A DNA stretch of 64,000 nucleotides, from contig NZ_CP016534.2 in assembly GCF_001687565.2 (NCBI RefSeq), positions 186,001-250,000 of the forward strand, in the 5' to 3' direction. The notes beneath the pieces were generated by a model that saw only the letters and a list, made by a program, of their open reading frames with translations, was not told the DNA's origin and did no database searches. Position numbers and translations under genes: made by a program. Positions 17,049 through 25,839 of the stretch are shown piece by piece. How positions within the stretch are numbered: position 1 is the stretch's first letter; each line of letters starts with the position of its first letter. The stretch is from Planococcus antarcticus DSM 14505. GTDB taxonomy: Bacteria > Bacillota > Bacilli > Bacillales_A > Planococcaceae.

Positions 17049-18581
17049 ATGCGCGTTGGCGGAATAGCATCAGGCATGGATACCGAATCAATCGTCAAAG
17101 ACATGATGAAGATCCAAAAAATGCCTTTAGATAAATTAATGCAGCAAAAAACATTTACAGGATGGCAACAAGAAGCAGTACGCGAAACCAACCTGACCAT
17201 GTCGAATCTTCGTACGAGTGCCAGTAGTCTGCGTCTGCAATCGTCGTTCAACTCATACAGTGCGACGTCACCAAACCCGACAAGCTTCAGTGTTGCCACA
17301 ACACCTACCGCGATGAGCGGTTCGTATAGAGTGGAAGTAGTGAGTGTGGCGAGTGCGGGGAAATTAAATTCATCAGCAACCATTATGAAACCGGCTGTAA
17401 CTGACCCGGACGGAACCGTTACAACAGTTGCAAGGGCGGCGAAGTCTACCGATCAAATTGGTATTGCTGGGAAGGTAATCATCAATGGCACTGGAGATGC
17501 AACTAAAGATGCTACGGTCGAAATTACGGCAGGTATGACCTATACAGAAGTAGCTAAGAAACTACAGGATTCAACTATCGGTAAAGTACCTGAGTTACGA
17601 GTTAGTTTTGACGATACAACATCTCGCTTTTTTATCGCCACAAAAGGAATGGGCAGCGAACAAGCTTTTACAATGGACTTTACAGCAGAAGATGGAACTA
17701 CTGCCAACGCAGACCTTGCTAACAAAATCATTAATAACGGAACGGCTACAGCAACAGCGGATGGAGCTACGGACGGTGCCATTAAATTTGATGGTATTGA
17801 AGTAACTGGACTAAAAACCAACCAAACTACGGTCAATGGATTAACGGTAAACCTCTTACAAACAGGTGCAGAAACAATCGTTAACGTCCAGTCTAACCCT
17901 GAAAAACCATTAGCCATGATCAAAGACTTTGTCGATAAGTACAACGAAACAATCGAGAACCTGCAAAAGCAGATCATCGAAAAACGCTATCCTGATTTCC
18001 AACCTTTATCTGATGAACAGAAAAAGGATTTGACGGAAAAAGAAATCGAATTATGGGAAGAAAAAGCACGTAGTGGCTTGTTGCGCAACGATCCGGTGTT
18101 GAAAAGCGCGATGCAAGATCTGCGCAGAGCTTTCATGGACAATGTGTCCGGCATTGCAGACGGCAACATCAGTCATTTATCGCAGATCGGCATTAACACC
18201 GGCTCTTATACAGAAGGCGGTAAGTTATTCATTGATGACAAGAAACTGAGCGAAGCGTTAGCGAACAAACCCGATGAAGTGATGGCGTTATTCACTACGC
18301 GAGATGCTGCTGGCAACGGAGTAGGCGTACGCGTCTACGATACCTTGAACGCAGTCGTTAAAAACCTCAGCGCAAAAGCGGGAAGCTCTTCAAGTTCTAT
18401 TGACAACAGTACATTGTCTAAAAAAATCAAACAAATGGACGAAGAAATCAGCCGCTGGCAAGATCGTCTGGCGCGTGTTGAGGACCGTTACTGGAAGCAA
18501 TTCACGGCAATGGAGAAAGCGTTAAGCCAAATGAACTCGCAAAGTACTTGGATGCAGCAAAGTCTATTCGGTGGCTCATAA
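17049..18581 (+). CDS. fliD: Flagellar hook-associated protein 2 (filament cap) FliD
   Basis: A 510-residue extracellular cap protein that guides flagellin polymerisation. The N-terminus (RVGGIASGMDTESIVKDMM, QKMPLDKL) and the C-terminal coiled region (LSKKIKQMDEEISRWQDRLARVEDRYWKQFTAMEKAL) are the conserved export and cap helices. The middle is variable. The ATG is preceded by GATTGGAGTG. Its stop overlaps the next start (TAATG). Confidence 0.97.
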   Translation: MRVGGIASGMDTESIVKDMMKIQKMPLDKLMQQKTFTGWQQEAVRETNLTMSNLRTSASSLRLQSSFNSYSATSPNPTSFSVATTPTAMSGSYRVEVVSVASAGKLNSSATIMKPAVTDPDGTVTTVARAAKSTDQIGIAGKVIINGTGDATKDATVEITAGMTYTEVAKKLQDSTIGKVPELRVSFDDTTSRFFIATKGMGSEQAFTMDFTAEDGTTANADLANKIINNGTATATADGATDGAIKFDGIEVTGLKTNQTTVNGLTVNLLQTGAETIVNVQSNPEKPLAMIKDFVDKYNETIENLQKQIIEKRYPDFQPLSDEQKKDLTEKEIELWEEKARSGLLRNDPVLKSAMQDLRRAFMDNVSGIADGNISHLSQIGINTGSYTEGGKLFIDDKKLSEALANKPDEVMALFTTRDAAGNGVGVRVYDTLNAVVKNLSAKAGSSSSSIDNSTLSKKIKQMDEEISRWQDRLARVEDRYWKQFTAMEKALSQMNSQSTWMQQSLFGGS

Positions 18582-18970
18582 TGATGAGTTCAAAACAGAT
18601 TATGTATGCTTTTCTGAAACAAACATACGATATATATGAAAAAGCGCAGCATATCAATTCCCGAATGGAAGACAACGAAGAAGGAATCGTAGAATCGCTC
18701 GAAACCTTATTTGCTAGCCGGCAAGAATCGATTCGGCATTTGGAGATATTTATGAAGCAGCGGAATTTTCAATGGACGACAGAAGAACTTTCGATTATTG
18801 AACAACTGCAAGAAATCGATCAGCAGCTCCAACCGCTAATTAATAACTTGCACCAATCCTTTTTCGCACAAATCAAACGTATTACACAAACAAAAGAAAT
18901 ATCTAAAAAATACAGCGGAGCCTATCAGGGGATGGCCGCCGCAGGTTCATTTATCGACAAGCGCAACTAA
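18581..18970 (+). CDS. FliT-like flagellar chaperone (tentative)
   Basis: A 129-residue helical protein. Residues 1-100 are predicted coiled and rich in Gln, Glu and Leu (AFLKQTYDIYEKAQ, QEIDQQLQPLINNLHQSFF); the tail is short and basic. It overlaps fliD by one base and precedes fliS by 16 nt. Bacillus places fliT after fliS, so the order here is swapped. A FliT role, as chaperone of FliD, is inferred from size, helical content and position; the sequence match is weak. Confidence 0.5.
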   Translation: MMSSKQIMYAFLKQTYDIYEKAQHINSRMEDNEEGIVESLETLFASRQESIRHLEIFMKQRNFQWTTEELSIIEQLQEIDQQLQPLINNLHQSFFAQIKRITQTKEISKKYSGAYQGMAAAGSFIDKRN

Positions 18971-18986
18971 GCAAGGGGGAAACCAA

Positions 18987-19364
18987 ATGGCAATCATCAA
19001 TCCGTACCAAACCTACCAACAAAACTCAGTCATGACAGCATCACCTCAGGAACTAACGTTAATGCTCTACAGCGGCTCTGTAAAATTCATAAAAATAGCA
19101 AAACGAGCAATGAACGATAAGAACTTCCAAGAAAAAAACACCAACATTATCAAAGCTCAAAATATTATCCTAGAACTTCGCAGCACATTAAACTCAGACA
19201 TCGATATGTCGACAGGTCTTGAGCAAATGTACGAATACATGTATAGCCGTCTACTAGAAGCCAACATGAAAAACGATTTAGAAGCACTAGAAGAAGTAGA
19301 AACACTCATGACAGACATGCGCAACACCTGGAAACAAGCCATGGCATTAGCGAGAAAGAATTAA
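18987..19364 (+). CDS. fliS: Flagellar export chaperone FliS
   Basis: A 125-residue four-helix chaperone that holds flagellin before export and, in Bacillus, takes part in the FliW-CsrA-flagellin switch. The N-terminus INPYQTYQQNSVMTASPQELTLMLYSGSVKFI is the family signature. A GGGGGAAA site precedes ATG. Last gene of the sigma-D operon. Confidence 0.96.
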   Translation: MAIINPYQTYQQNSVMTASPQELTLMLYSGSVKFIKIAKRAMNDKNFQEKNTNIIKAQNIILELRSTLNSDIDMSTGLEQMYEYMYSRLLEANMKNDLEALEEVETLMTDMRNTWKQAMALARKN

Positions 19365-19410
19365 TCTAATATAACGGATTTTTATGTATTTAATTTACAA
19401 GATAACTAGA

Positions 19411-19533
19411 AGAAATCACTTCAGGCGGACGCTTTCCGGGGGGCCCGGCTTCAGCCGCTTCCCTCGCTCCGCTCAGTCCAGGGTCTTCAGCTCGTGCTGA
19501 TCCCCCAGGAGTCGCCGCCTTCCGCTCTTTCTC
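19411..19533 (+). repeat. Dispersed repeat, type 1 (forward copy)
   Basis: About 120 bp, from AGAAATCACTTCAGGCGGAC to GCCGCCTTCCGCTC, with internal GGCTTCAGCCGCTTCCCTCG and a partly self-complementary layout (GGCGGA..CCGCC). A nearly identical copy lies in inverted orientation at 25660-25786. No coding content. Confidence 0.85.
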
Positions 19534-19607
19534 TAAGAATTATGTGAAAATATAAAAGAAAACTCTACTTAATTCTTTAACTTATCTCTGTTAATTTCCA
19601 CTACTAG

Positions 19608-19786
19608 GATATGGAGCAAAGCAACGGAGACTCCCGCGGGATAGCGAAGTGCCGAAATCCACTCGGGCGTTGAGCCCGAGTTAGTTCGGCGCAAGCCCTT
19701 GGCAGCTGGTACCGCGACGTCCTGTCGCACCGGCTGCATGACCCACATCCTGTGGGCCTGAAAGCGGAGTTGTTTTGCGGAATATC
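19608..19786 (-). repeat. Dispersed repeat, type 2 (long, reversed)
   Basis: Begins GATATGGAGCAAA and ends TTTTGCGGAATATC, the reverse complement of the ends of the copies at 25421 and 28804. The interior has hairpin modules such as CACTCGGGC/GCCCGAG and CCCACATCC/TGTGGG. It fills the gap before motA; nothing coding is seen. Confidence 0.75.
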
Positions 19787-19840
19787 CCCAACCAAGTAAA
19801 AAGTATAAAACGACACCTGTAAACGAAATGAGGTATAAAC

Positions 19841-20638
19841 GTGGATAAGACGTCATGGATAGGAGTCATAATGGGATTTGCCGTGTTGATTGGCGGGATG
19901 ATCTTGAAAGGATCAAACCCGATCGCTTTGTACAATCCAGCGGCGCTGGTAATCATCTTTGCCGGCACCGTCGCCTGTCTGCTCGTTGCCTTTCCGATGG
20001 ACGAAATCAAAAAAATTCCGAGCTTGTTCAAAGTGATTTTCAGCGAAAAGAAATCGGTCTCGATCAAAGAAATGATTCCGATGTTCACAGGCTGGGCCAT
20101 GCTCGCACGAAAAGAAGGTTTGCTGGCACTCGAAGAAAAGGCGGAAGAAGTAGAAGATCCATTTTTACAACGAGGTTTGAAAATGGTCGTTGATGGCCAG
20201 TCACAAGAACACATTCGCGATTTAATGGAAGAAGAAATTGTTGCGATGGAAGAACGCCATGAACTGGGTGCAAAGATTTTTGCGCAAGCCGGTACGTACG
20301 CACCGACGCTCGGTGTACTGGGTGCCGTTATCGGTTTGGTTGCCGCCCTCGGTCACTTGGACGATGTAGCACTTCTTGGTAAGTCAATCTCCGCCGCGTT
20401 TATCGCGACCCTGTTTGGGATTTTCTCAGGTTATGTACTATGGCATCCATTTGCCAATAAACTCAAGCGAAAATCAGAAGCAGAAGTTAAAATGAAAATG
20501 ATTATGCTAGAAGGCTTGTTAGCTGTTCAGGAAGGGCTGCCAGTCCGGACTGTAGAAGAAAAGCTGTTGACTTACTTGCCAGCGAAAGACCGTGTGCTTG
20601 AATCTCAAGAAGAAAGCGGTGTTCAAGTTGAAGCGTAA
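19841..20638 (+). CDS. motA: Flagellar motor stator protein MotA
   Basis: A 265-residue four-TM stator subunit that couples ion flow to torque with MotB. It starts with GTG at MDKTSWIGVIMGF. Features are AALVIIFAGTVACLLVAFP, a cytoplasmic loop with ARKEGLLALEE, and TYAPTLGVLGAVIGLVAAL plus GISGYVLWHP-type C-terminal helices. The start follows TGAGGT. motB overlaps its 3' end. The order motA-motB-fliL is unusual for Bacillus, which keeps fliL in the fla/che operon. The coupling ion is not decidable by eye. Confidence 0.95.
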   Translation: MDKTSWIGVIMGFAVLIGGMILKGSNPIALYNPAALVIIFAGTVACLLVAFPMDEIKKIPSLFKVIFSEKKSVSIKEMIPMFTGWAMLARKEGLLALEEKAEEVEDPFLQRGLKMVVDGQSQEHIRDLMEEEIVAMEERHELGAKIFAQAGTYAPTLGVLGAVIGLVAALGHLDDVALLGKSISAAFIATLFGIFSGYVLWHPFANKLKRKSEAEVKMKMIMLEGLLAVQEGLPVRTVEEKLLTYLPAKDRVLESQEESGVQVEA

Positions 20639-21392
20639 AAAAAAGCATGAAGAACATGTCGATGAAGCCTGGCTCTTACCTTATGCCGATATTTTGACGC
20701 TGCTTTTGGCGCTGTTCATCGTACTGTTTGCTTCTAGCCAAGTAGATGCCCAAAAATTCAATGCCATTGCAGAGTCATTCAATAGCGAGCTGCAAGGCGG
20801 CACTGGTGTACTGGATGAGCAGGCGCCGGTTGAAAGCTTCGACACGTCACCGACCGCTGAATTGAGCGAAGATCCGCCATCTGGTGAAAGTTCGGAAGAA
20901 ATTCTGGCTGCCAAAGATCAGCGGGAATTGCAGGATTTCCAGACGAAGATTGAAGCGTACATTGACGAAAAAGGATTATCGCCTCGTCTCCAGACGGAGA
21001 TGACCACAAAAGGCCTGATGATTACCATCAAAGAAGGTGTTTTATTCGAGTCCGGAAGTGCGGATATGCGAGACGGATCCGAGACAATTGCGAGCGAGAT
21101 TTCGAATTTGCTGATTTCCGATCCACCACGGATGATTTTCATCGAAGGGCATACAGATAATATTCCGACAGGCACATTGGAATTTCCAACGAATTGGGAA
21201 TTGAGTTCTGCCCGCGCTATTAATTTCATGAGAATTCTGCTCGAAAATGATGATCTCGACCCGCAGAAATTTAGTGCATCCGGCTATAGCGAATACCATC
21301 CGATTGCCTCAAATGACACACCTGAAGGACGGGCGGAAAACCGCCGTGTCGAAGTGCTGATTTCACCTTATGAAAAAGAAACTGACGATTAA
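20619..21392 (+). CDS. motB: Flagellar motor stator protein MotB
   Basis: About 257 residues: a basic N-terminus, one TM (DILTLLLALFIVLFASS) carrying the ion-conducting Asp of PYAD, an acidic linker and a peptidoglycan-binding OmpA-like domain with EGHTDNIP and GRAENRRVEV. The start is either GTG 20619 or TTG 20628. Both lie inside motA, and the ribosome binding site is weak, so translational coupling is likely. Confidence 0.93.
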   Translation: MFKLKRKKKHEEHVDEAWLLPYADILTLLLALFIVLFASSQVDAQKFNAIAESFNSELQGGTGVLDEQAPVESFDTSPTAELSEDPPSGESSEEILAAKDQRELQDFQTKIEAYIDEKGLSPRLQTEMTTKGLMITIKEGVLFESGSADMRDGSETIASEISNLLISDPPRMIFIEGHTDNIPTGTLEFPTNWELSSARAINFMRILLENDDLDPQKFSASGYSEYHPIASNDTPEGRAENRRVEVLISPYEKETDD

Positions 21393-21402
21393 GAGGTGTA
21401 CC

Positions 21403-21828
21403 ATGGGAAAACTAAAGAAAATCATCGGCGTTGTCATTGTTGCAGCAGTTATTGGTGGAGGAGCCGCATTTTACTTCATGCAAAAAGATGTCGAAGCTAA
21501 AGAGGACAAATCGCTCAGCGCCGAAGAAGTAGCTGAGTTGAGCGTCGATACCGATATTATTACGACGAATTTAGCGTCTCCCGGGAACTTTGGGATTGTC
21601 CAGTTCAATATCTTGCTGAGCGACAAGGATACGAAAGAAGAAGCCGAAAAACGTACTGCTGAAGTGCGTGCAGCAGTGATTGCGACCGTTGCGAGCTTTA
21701 CAAAAGACGAACTGGTCGGAGAAAGCGGAATTACACTAATTGAAGAAGAACTTGCTGCTCGATTATCCGAAGTTTTTGAAAAAGGAAAAGTGAATCGTGT
21801 GCTGGTGACAGAATTTAAAATGCAGTAA
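21403..21828 (+). CDS. fliL: Flagellar basal-body-associated protein FliL
   Basis: A 141-residue single-pass membrane protein: N-terminal TM (IIGVVIVAAVIGGGAAFYFM), then the extracytoplasmic FliL domain (VDTDIITTNL, FGIVQFNILLSD, VNRVLVTEFKMQ). FliL surrounds stator units and aids torque. ATG 21403 follows AGAGGTG. Here it is the third gene of a mot operon, not placed before fliM. Confidence 0.85.
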   Translation: MGKLKKIIGVVIVAAVIGGGAAFYFMQKDVEAKEDKSLSAEEVAELSVDTDIITTNLASPGNFGIVQFNILLSDKDTKEEAEKRTAEVRAAVIATVASFTKDELVGESGITLIEEELAARLSEVFEKGKVNRVLVTEFKMQ

Positions 21829-21882
21829 AAAAAGCGTTGGCAGAGCCATTAGCTATTAAAGTAGAAAGAATTGAAATTCCGC

Positions 21883-21909
21883 TAAACATTTTGGTAGAAC
21901 TGCCGATAT
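21883..21909 (+). promoter_or_regulatory. Sigma-D promoter of the yvyF-flgM-flgN-flgK-flgL operon
   Basis: TAAA (21883-21886), 15-bp spacer, GCCGATAT (21902-21909): a full match to the sigma-D consensus. Confidence 0.93.
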
Positions 21910-21939
21910 AAATCTATAGAGAAGGTCAGGTGAGTGGAT

Positions 21940-22365
21940 ATGAAAGCAAATCAGCTAGATAATTGCCGAATTTGCGGTACATTATTCCTTAAGGACTACA
22001 CTGACTATTGCCTGGACTGCTACAAGGAAATCGAAGAGGAATTCAAGTTGGTGAACAATTTTCTGAAAATCGAATGCAATCGCTTTGCGGATATTCAAGA
22101 GGTTAGCGAGTCCACAACTGTCTCTGTCAAACAAATTGCCGATTTTATTCGTGACGGGCGTATTTACGCGGAGGACTTCCCAAATTTGGGTTACCCGTGC
22201 AAGCATTGTGGTAAAGTAATCAAAAGGCAGATCCTGTGCGATGACTGTTTCGAGGATTTTTCATTGGAAATCGATGCGACAATGAAAAACGATAAGTTTT
22301 TAGAGGAAACCGGAAGAAAACGAGTCAGGCCAAAAGTGAACGCACAATATTGGAAAATACGATAA
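21940..22365 (+). CDS. yvyF: TIGR03826/YvyF-family flagellar-region protein
   Basis: A 141-residue cytosolic protein with two zinc-knuckle-like pairs: NCRICGTLF with CLDC near the N-terminus, and CKHCGKVI with CDDC later. A helix-turn-helix-like segment (VSVKQIADFIRDGRI) lies between them. It occupies the standard place of YvyF before flgM. The molecular role is unknown. ATG 21940 follows AGGTGAG. Confidence 0.88.
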   Translation: MKANQLDNCRICGTLFLKDYTDYCLDCYKEIEEEFKLVNNFLKIECNRFADIQEVSESTTVSVKQIADFIRDGRIYAEDFPNLGYPCKHCGKVIKRQILCDDCFEDFSLEIDATMKNDKFLEETGRKRVRPKVNAQYWKIR

Positions 22366-22398
22366 TAGAACAAAACTAAACTAGAGGGTGGTGAAGGA

Positions 22399-22668
22399 AT
22401 GAATATCGACAAGACCAATAGTTCTTCCTTTATTCAATCTTATCAAAAAATGCAAGTGGCTCCTGTGTCGAAAACTAAGCCGTTACAAAAAGAAGACGAG
22501 TTGCAGATTTCAAATGAAGCGAAGGCGATGTTTGAAAAAAATGCCAGTGTGGATGTTGAAAGACAAGAAAAGATCCAGCTCTTAAAAGCTCAGGTGTCAT
22601 CAGGTGAATACCAGGTTGACGTTAGCAAGGTAGCGGATAAAGTTCATCAATTCTGGTTCGATAAATAA
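22399..22668 (+). CDS. flgM: Anti-sigma-D factor FlgM
   Basis: An 89-residue protein that binds SigD until the hook is complete. The C-terminal half carries the sigma-binding helices (RQEKIQLLKAQVSSGEYQVDVSKVADKV). The disordered N-terminus is typical. An AGGGTGGTGAAGG site precedes ATG. Its own operon is driven by sigma-D, so it forms a negative loop with sigD at 47155. Confidence 0.95.
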   Translation: MNIDKTNSSSFIQSYQKMQVAPVSKTKPLQKEDELQISNEAKAMFEKNASVDVERQEKIQLLKAQVSSGEYQVDVSKVADKVHQFWFDK

Positions 22669-22698
22669 AGTGGAGCTCTTAAAAGAGGAGGGTATCGG

Positions 22699-23184
22699 AT
22701 GCTGAACTTAGTAGTAAATACGCTGGACGAATTGATCAGCATACAAAAACAGCTTATCCGTTACGCCGAACGCAAGCAGACGGTGTTGATCGAACGAAAA
22801 GTCGATGAACTGACAGAGCTTGTGAAAGAAGAAACGAAACTAGTCAAACAGCTTAGCCAATTGGAAGACGAACGGCAGCAACTTGTAGCCGACGTATTGG
22901 AAGAACATCCTGGTTTGACATTCAGCCAGTTTGCAGAACAAATTCCAGATGAACACGTAAAACAAGAGCTCCACTCACAATTGAAAACGTTACAAATGCT
23001 TTTAACGGAGCTGCAGGCAAAAAATAAAGTCAACGAAAAAATCCTGGAAGACTCGATGAGCTTTGTTCAACATATGATTACTCAGGTTACAAAATCAAAG
23101 CAACAGCATTTCAATTATCCATCACCGGCAGGTCAACAAAAACCACAAACAAACAATCAAGGCTTTTTTGATACAAGAGCCTAG
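22699..23184 (+). CDS. flgN: FlgN-family chaperone of FlgK/FlgL
   Basis: A 161-residue, almost wholly helical and coiled protein (LDELISIQKQLIRYAERKQ, LVKQLSQLEDERQQL) with a disordered Gln/Pro tail. It lies between flgM and flgK, where its clients FlgK and FlgL follow. GAGGAGGG precedes ATG. Confidence 0.9.
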   Translation: MLNLVVNTLDELISIQKQLIRYAERKQTVLIERKVDELTELVKEETKLVKQLSQLEDERQQLVADVLEEHPGLTFSQFAEQIPDEHVKQELHSQLKTLQMLLTELQAKNKVNEKILEDSMSFVQHMITQVTKSKQQHFNYPSPAGQQKPQTNNQGFFDTRA

Positions 23185-23209
23185 CAATTGGTAGAGAGCG
23201 AGGGAAATT

Positions 23210-24478
23210 ATGGTTTCATCATTTCACGGATTAGAATTAGGAAAACGCGGCTTATCCGTTGGTCAGGCAAGCATAGCGACGACTGGACAGAATATCGCCA
23301 ACGTCAACACAAAAGGCTATTCACGCCAACAAGTAAACTCAAGTGCTTCTCCGTCTTTGGACGTTTGGACAGGCCAAGGGGCGAATACAGGACAGCTTGG
23401 AACCGGCGTTAATCTCGATTCGATCACCCGTGTAAGAGACCGCTTCCTCGATCAGCAATTTCGTGATCATTCCGAAACACTCGGACAATGGCAGGCAAAA
23501 CAAACAACATTGGACCGCTTGGAAACGATTGTCAATGAACCGAGCGACAGCGGCTTGAATAGCGCAATGGACTTGCTGAATAGCGCTTGGCAGGATTTAG
23601 CCAATGAACCGGATAGCTTGTCCGCACAGGCTGTGGTCAAAGAACGCGCACAAAGCTTTATCGAAGTAGCGCAATCGATGAATAAATCGCTGGACAGTTT
23701 GAAAAGTGAACTGACGCAGGAGTCACAAGCGACAGCTGAAGAAGCAAACGGTTATTTAAAGCAAATCGCAGAATTAAATAAAAGCATTGTCCGCGATGGC
23801 AGCCAGTCAAATGATTTGAAAGACAAACGGGATGTGCTGGTGGAAGAGCTATCAACGCTCATGTCGATCAAAGTAGATGAGAAATCGAACGGCAGCTACT
23901 CGATCAGCCTCTCTTCAAACAACCAGCAACTGGTAAGCGGTGAAGAAGTTTTTGAAGTCGATCACAAAACCGGCACTGGTGAAAATAAAGTTTACGGCGG
24001 CAAGTTGGCTGGATTGAGCGAGTCGATCGATATTGCGAAAAGCTATCAGGATAACTTGGAAAATGTAGTTGGTGATTTTGCAGCGGCCAACAGCATGTCA
24101 GCGACAGGCGGCAAGGATCAGGCTTTATTCATTGGCAATGCCGCAGACTTTAACCTGTACGAGGTGAAAGTCAATTATGAAGCGAGCCTTTTGAAGCAGC
24201 CAGCTGCGACGGAAAAAACGTCCGAAGCAGCGCAAAGTGATTTCCGAAAACTGGTTAGCCAGCTTGGTGCACAAAGCCAGGCAGCCATCCATTCTGTTAC
24301 GAACCACGGAGCAACGCTACAAGCGACAGAAAATCGCAGACAGTCAGTGACCGGCGTTTCGCTGGATGAAGAAATGGCTAATTTGATCAAATACCAGCAT
24401 TCATATAATGCAGCAGCACGTTTAGTATCGATGACGGATCAAATGTTGGATACCATCATTAACCGAATGGGCAACTGA
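23210..24478 (+). CDS. flgK: Flagellar hook-associated protein 1 FlgK
   Basis: A 422-residue hook-filament junction protein. The N-terminus (FHGLELGKRGLSVGQASIATTGQNIANVNTKGYSRQ) carries the rod/hook ANVNTxGY motif. The C-terminus (VSLDEEMANLIKYQHSYNAAARLVSMTDQMLDTIINRMG) is the conserved axial helix. At 422 residues it is shorter than many homologues of about 500, so the exposed middle domain is reduced. The start has a GAGGGAAA site. Confidence 0.95.
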   Translation: MVSSFHGLELGKRGLSVGQASIATTGQNIANVNTKGYSRQQVNSSASPSLDVWTGQGANTGQLGTGVNLDSITRVRDRFLDQQFRDHSETLGQWQAKQTTLDRLETIVNEPSDSGLNSAMDLLNSAWQDLANEPDSLSAQAVVKERAQSFIEVAQSMNKSLDSLKSELTQESQATAEEANGYLKQIAELNKSIVRDGSQSNDLKDKRDVLVEELSTLMSIKVDEKSNGSYSISLSSNNQQLVSGEEVFEVDHKTGTGENKVYGGKLAGLSESIDIAKSYQDNLENVVGDFAAANSMSATGGKDQALFIGNAADFNLYEVKVNYEASLLKQPAATEKTSEAAQSDFRKLVSQLGAQSQAAIHSVTNHGATLQATENRRQSVTGVSLDEEMANLIKYQHSYNAAARLVSMTDQMLDTIINRMGN

Positions 24479-24505
24479 TAGCAGAAGGAACGTGGGGGGA
24501 AAAAC

Positions 24506-25387
24506 ATGAGAGTCACGCAACAGATGCTGAACCAGAATGCCATACGCAATATGAGCCAAAACTTGAGCCGCTTCGAAAAAATCAACAACCAAGTATCAAG
24601 TGGTAAATTGCTTCACCGCCCATCGGATGACCCGAACGGCGTCAGCAAAGCGATGAACTTAAAAAGTACGCTTTCGGCCAACACGCAATTCGAACGAAAT
24701 ACGAATGAAGCCAAGTTGTGGATGAACGAAACCGGTCAAAACATCGATTCAATGGTGAACGCGATGCAGCGGGTGCGTGAATTAGCGGTTCAAGGCAATA
24801 ACGGTACTTATTCGGAGCTGGATCAGACAGCAATGGCCGCTGAAATAGAAGAATTGACAGAGCAAATGCGCCAATTGGCAAATGCTAAAGTTAATGGCAA
24901 GTCATTGTTCAACGGCCAAAAAACGGGCGAACAACCTTTTCCTGAAAAAGGAAGCATTGCAGTTGATCCTACAGACCTAATCGCTAAAACGTTTACGATT
25001 GGAGAGGGCATCAAGATTCAATCAAGTGTTCTGCCTGATGAGTTGTTCGGAACTGCGGCAGACGCTAATAATCTCTTTCAAACACTGCAAAGCATATCCA
25101 CTAATTTAAAGGCTGGATCTTCCATTGACTTGGATAAAATCGATGCAGGAATCGACCGGTTATTGACAGTGGGTGCTGAAAACGGCGTGCGGCAAAATCG
25201 CGTAGAAGCTGTTGAAAACCGTTTGCTGGATAGTAATTTAGAACTTAAATCGATGTTATCAAGAGTCGAAGATATCGATTATGCAGAAGCGGTCATCAAG
25301 CTAAAGAGCGAAGAAAGTGTTTACCAAGCCAGCCTCGCTGCAACATCAAAAATCATCCAACCAAGTTTGATGGACTTTTTGAGATAA
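24506..25387 (+). CDS. flgL: Flagellar hook-associated protein 3 FlgL
   Basis: A 293-residue flagellin-like junction protein. N-terminal MRVTQQMLNQNAIRNMSQNLSRFEKINNQVSSGKLL and C-terminal EDIDYAEAVIKLKSEESVYQASLAATSKIIQPSLMDFL are characteristic. The DYAEA peptide resembles the read-through end of unspliced flagellin (DVDYAEAA). A GTGGGGGGA site precedes ATG. Last gene of its operon. Confidence 0.96.
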   Translation: MRVTQQMLNQNAIRNMSQNLSRFEKINNQVSSGKLLHRPSDDPNGVSKAMNLKSTLSANTQFERNTNEAKLWMNETGQNIDSMVNAMQRVRELAVQGNNGTYSELDQTAMAAEIEELTEQMRQLANAKVNGKSLFNGQKTGEQPFPEKGSIAVDPTDLIAKTFTIGEGIKIQSSVLPDELFGTAADANNLFQTLQSISTNLKAGSSIDLDKIDAGIDRLLTVGAENGVRQNRVEAVENRLLDSNLELKSMLSRVEDIDYAEAVIKLKSEESVYQASLAATSKIIQPSLMDFLR

Positions 25388-25420
25388 TGAATTTTGGATA
25401 AGTGATGGGTAGTTAGTTGT

Positions 25421-25546
25421 GCTGATATTCCACAAACCAGCTCCGCTTTCCTGCGGGCGAGCGCCAAGCCGCTTCGTCGCTACGCTCCTGCAGGGTCTCG
25501 GCTGTCTCGCTTTCCCGCGGGAGTCTCCACTGGTTTGCTCCATATC
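25421..25546 (+). repeat. Dispersed repeat, type 2 (long, forward)
   Basis: Begins CTGATATTCCACAAACCAGC and ends TGGTTTGCTCCATATC. The two ends are imperfect inverted repeats (TTCCGCTTTCC/GGAAAGC types). The interior CGAGCGCC...CCCGCGGG is absent from the short copy at 28804-28865. Confidence 0.8.
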
Positions 25547-25659
25547 TTAAATAAGTTAAATCAATAGTGAAATAGTTTATTGAGTAATTCTCCAACAAGT
25601 CGAGTTGAGTACTAATGATAAAGACTGCTACTAATGATTTGTCACCATGATTCCTAGAA

Positions 25660-25786
25660 GGAAGAGCGGAAGGCGGCGACTCCTGGGGGATCAGCGCGAG
25701 CTGAAGACCCTGGACTGAGCGTAGCGAGGGAAGCGGCTGAAGCCGTGCCCCCCGGAAAGCGTCCGCCTGGAGTGATTTCTTCCGAG
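25660..25786 (-). repeat. Dispersed repeat, type 1 (inverted copy)
   Basis: The reverse complement of this stretch matches 19411-19533 with only a handful of differences over about 115 bp. The two copies bracket motA-flgL as an inverted pair 6.1 kb apart. Confidence 0.85.
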
Positions 25787-25798
25787 TAGGATACATAG

Positions 25799-25837
25799 AA
25801 AAAGAGCAGGCACCCCGCTGGGTGCCTGCTCTTTTTT
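25799..25837. terminator. Bidirectional terminator between flgL and flhP
   Basis: AAAAAGAGCAGGCACCC pairs perfectly with its complement, with A and T tracts on the two sides. It lies just before the convergent flhP stop at 25840. Confidence 0.92.
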
Positions 25838-25839
25838 CG

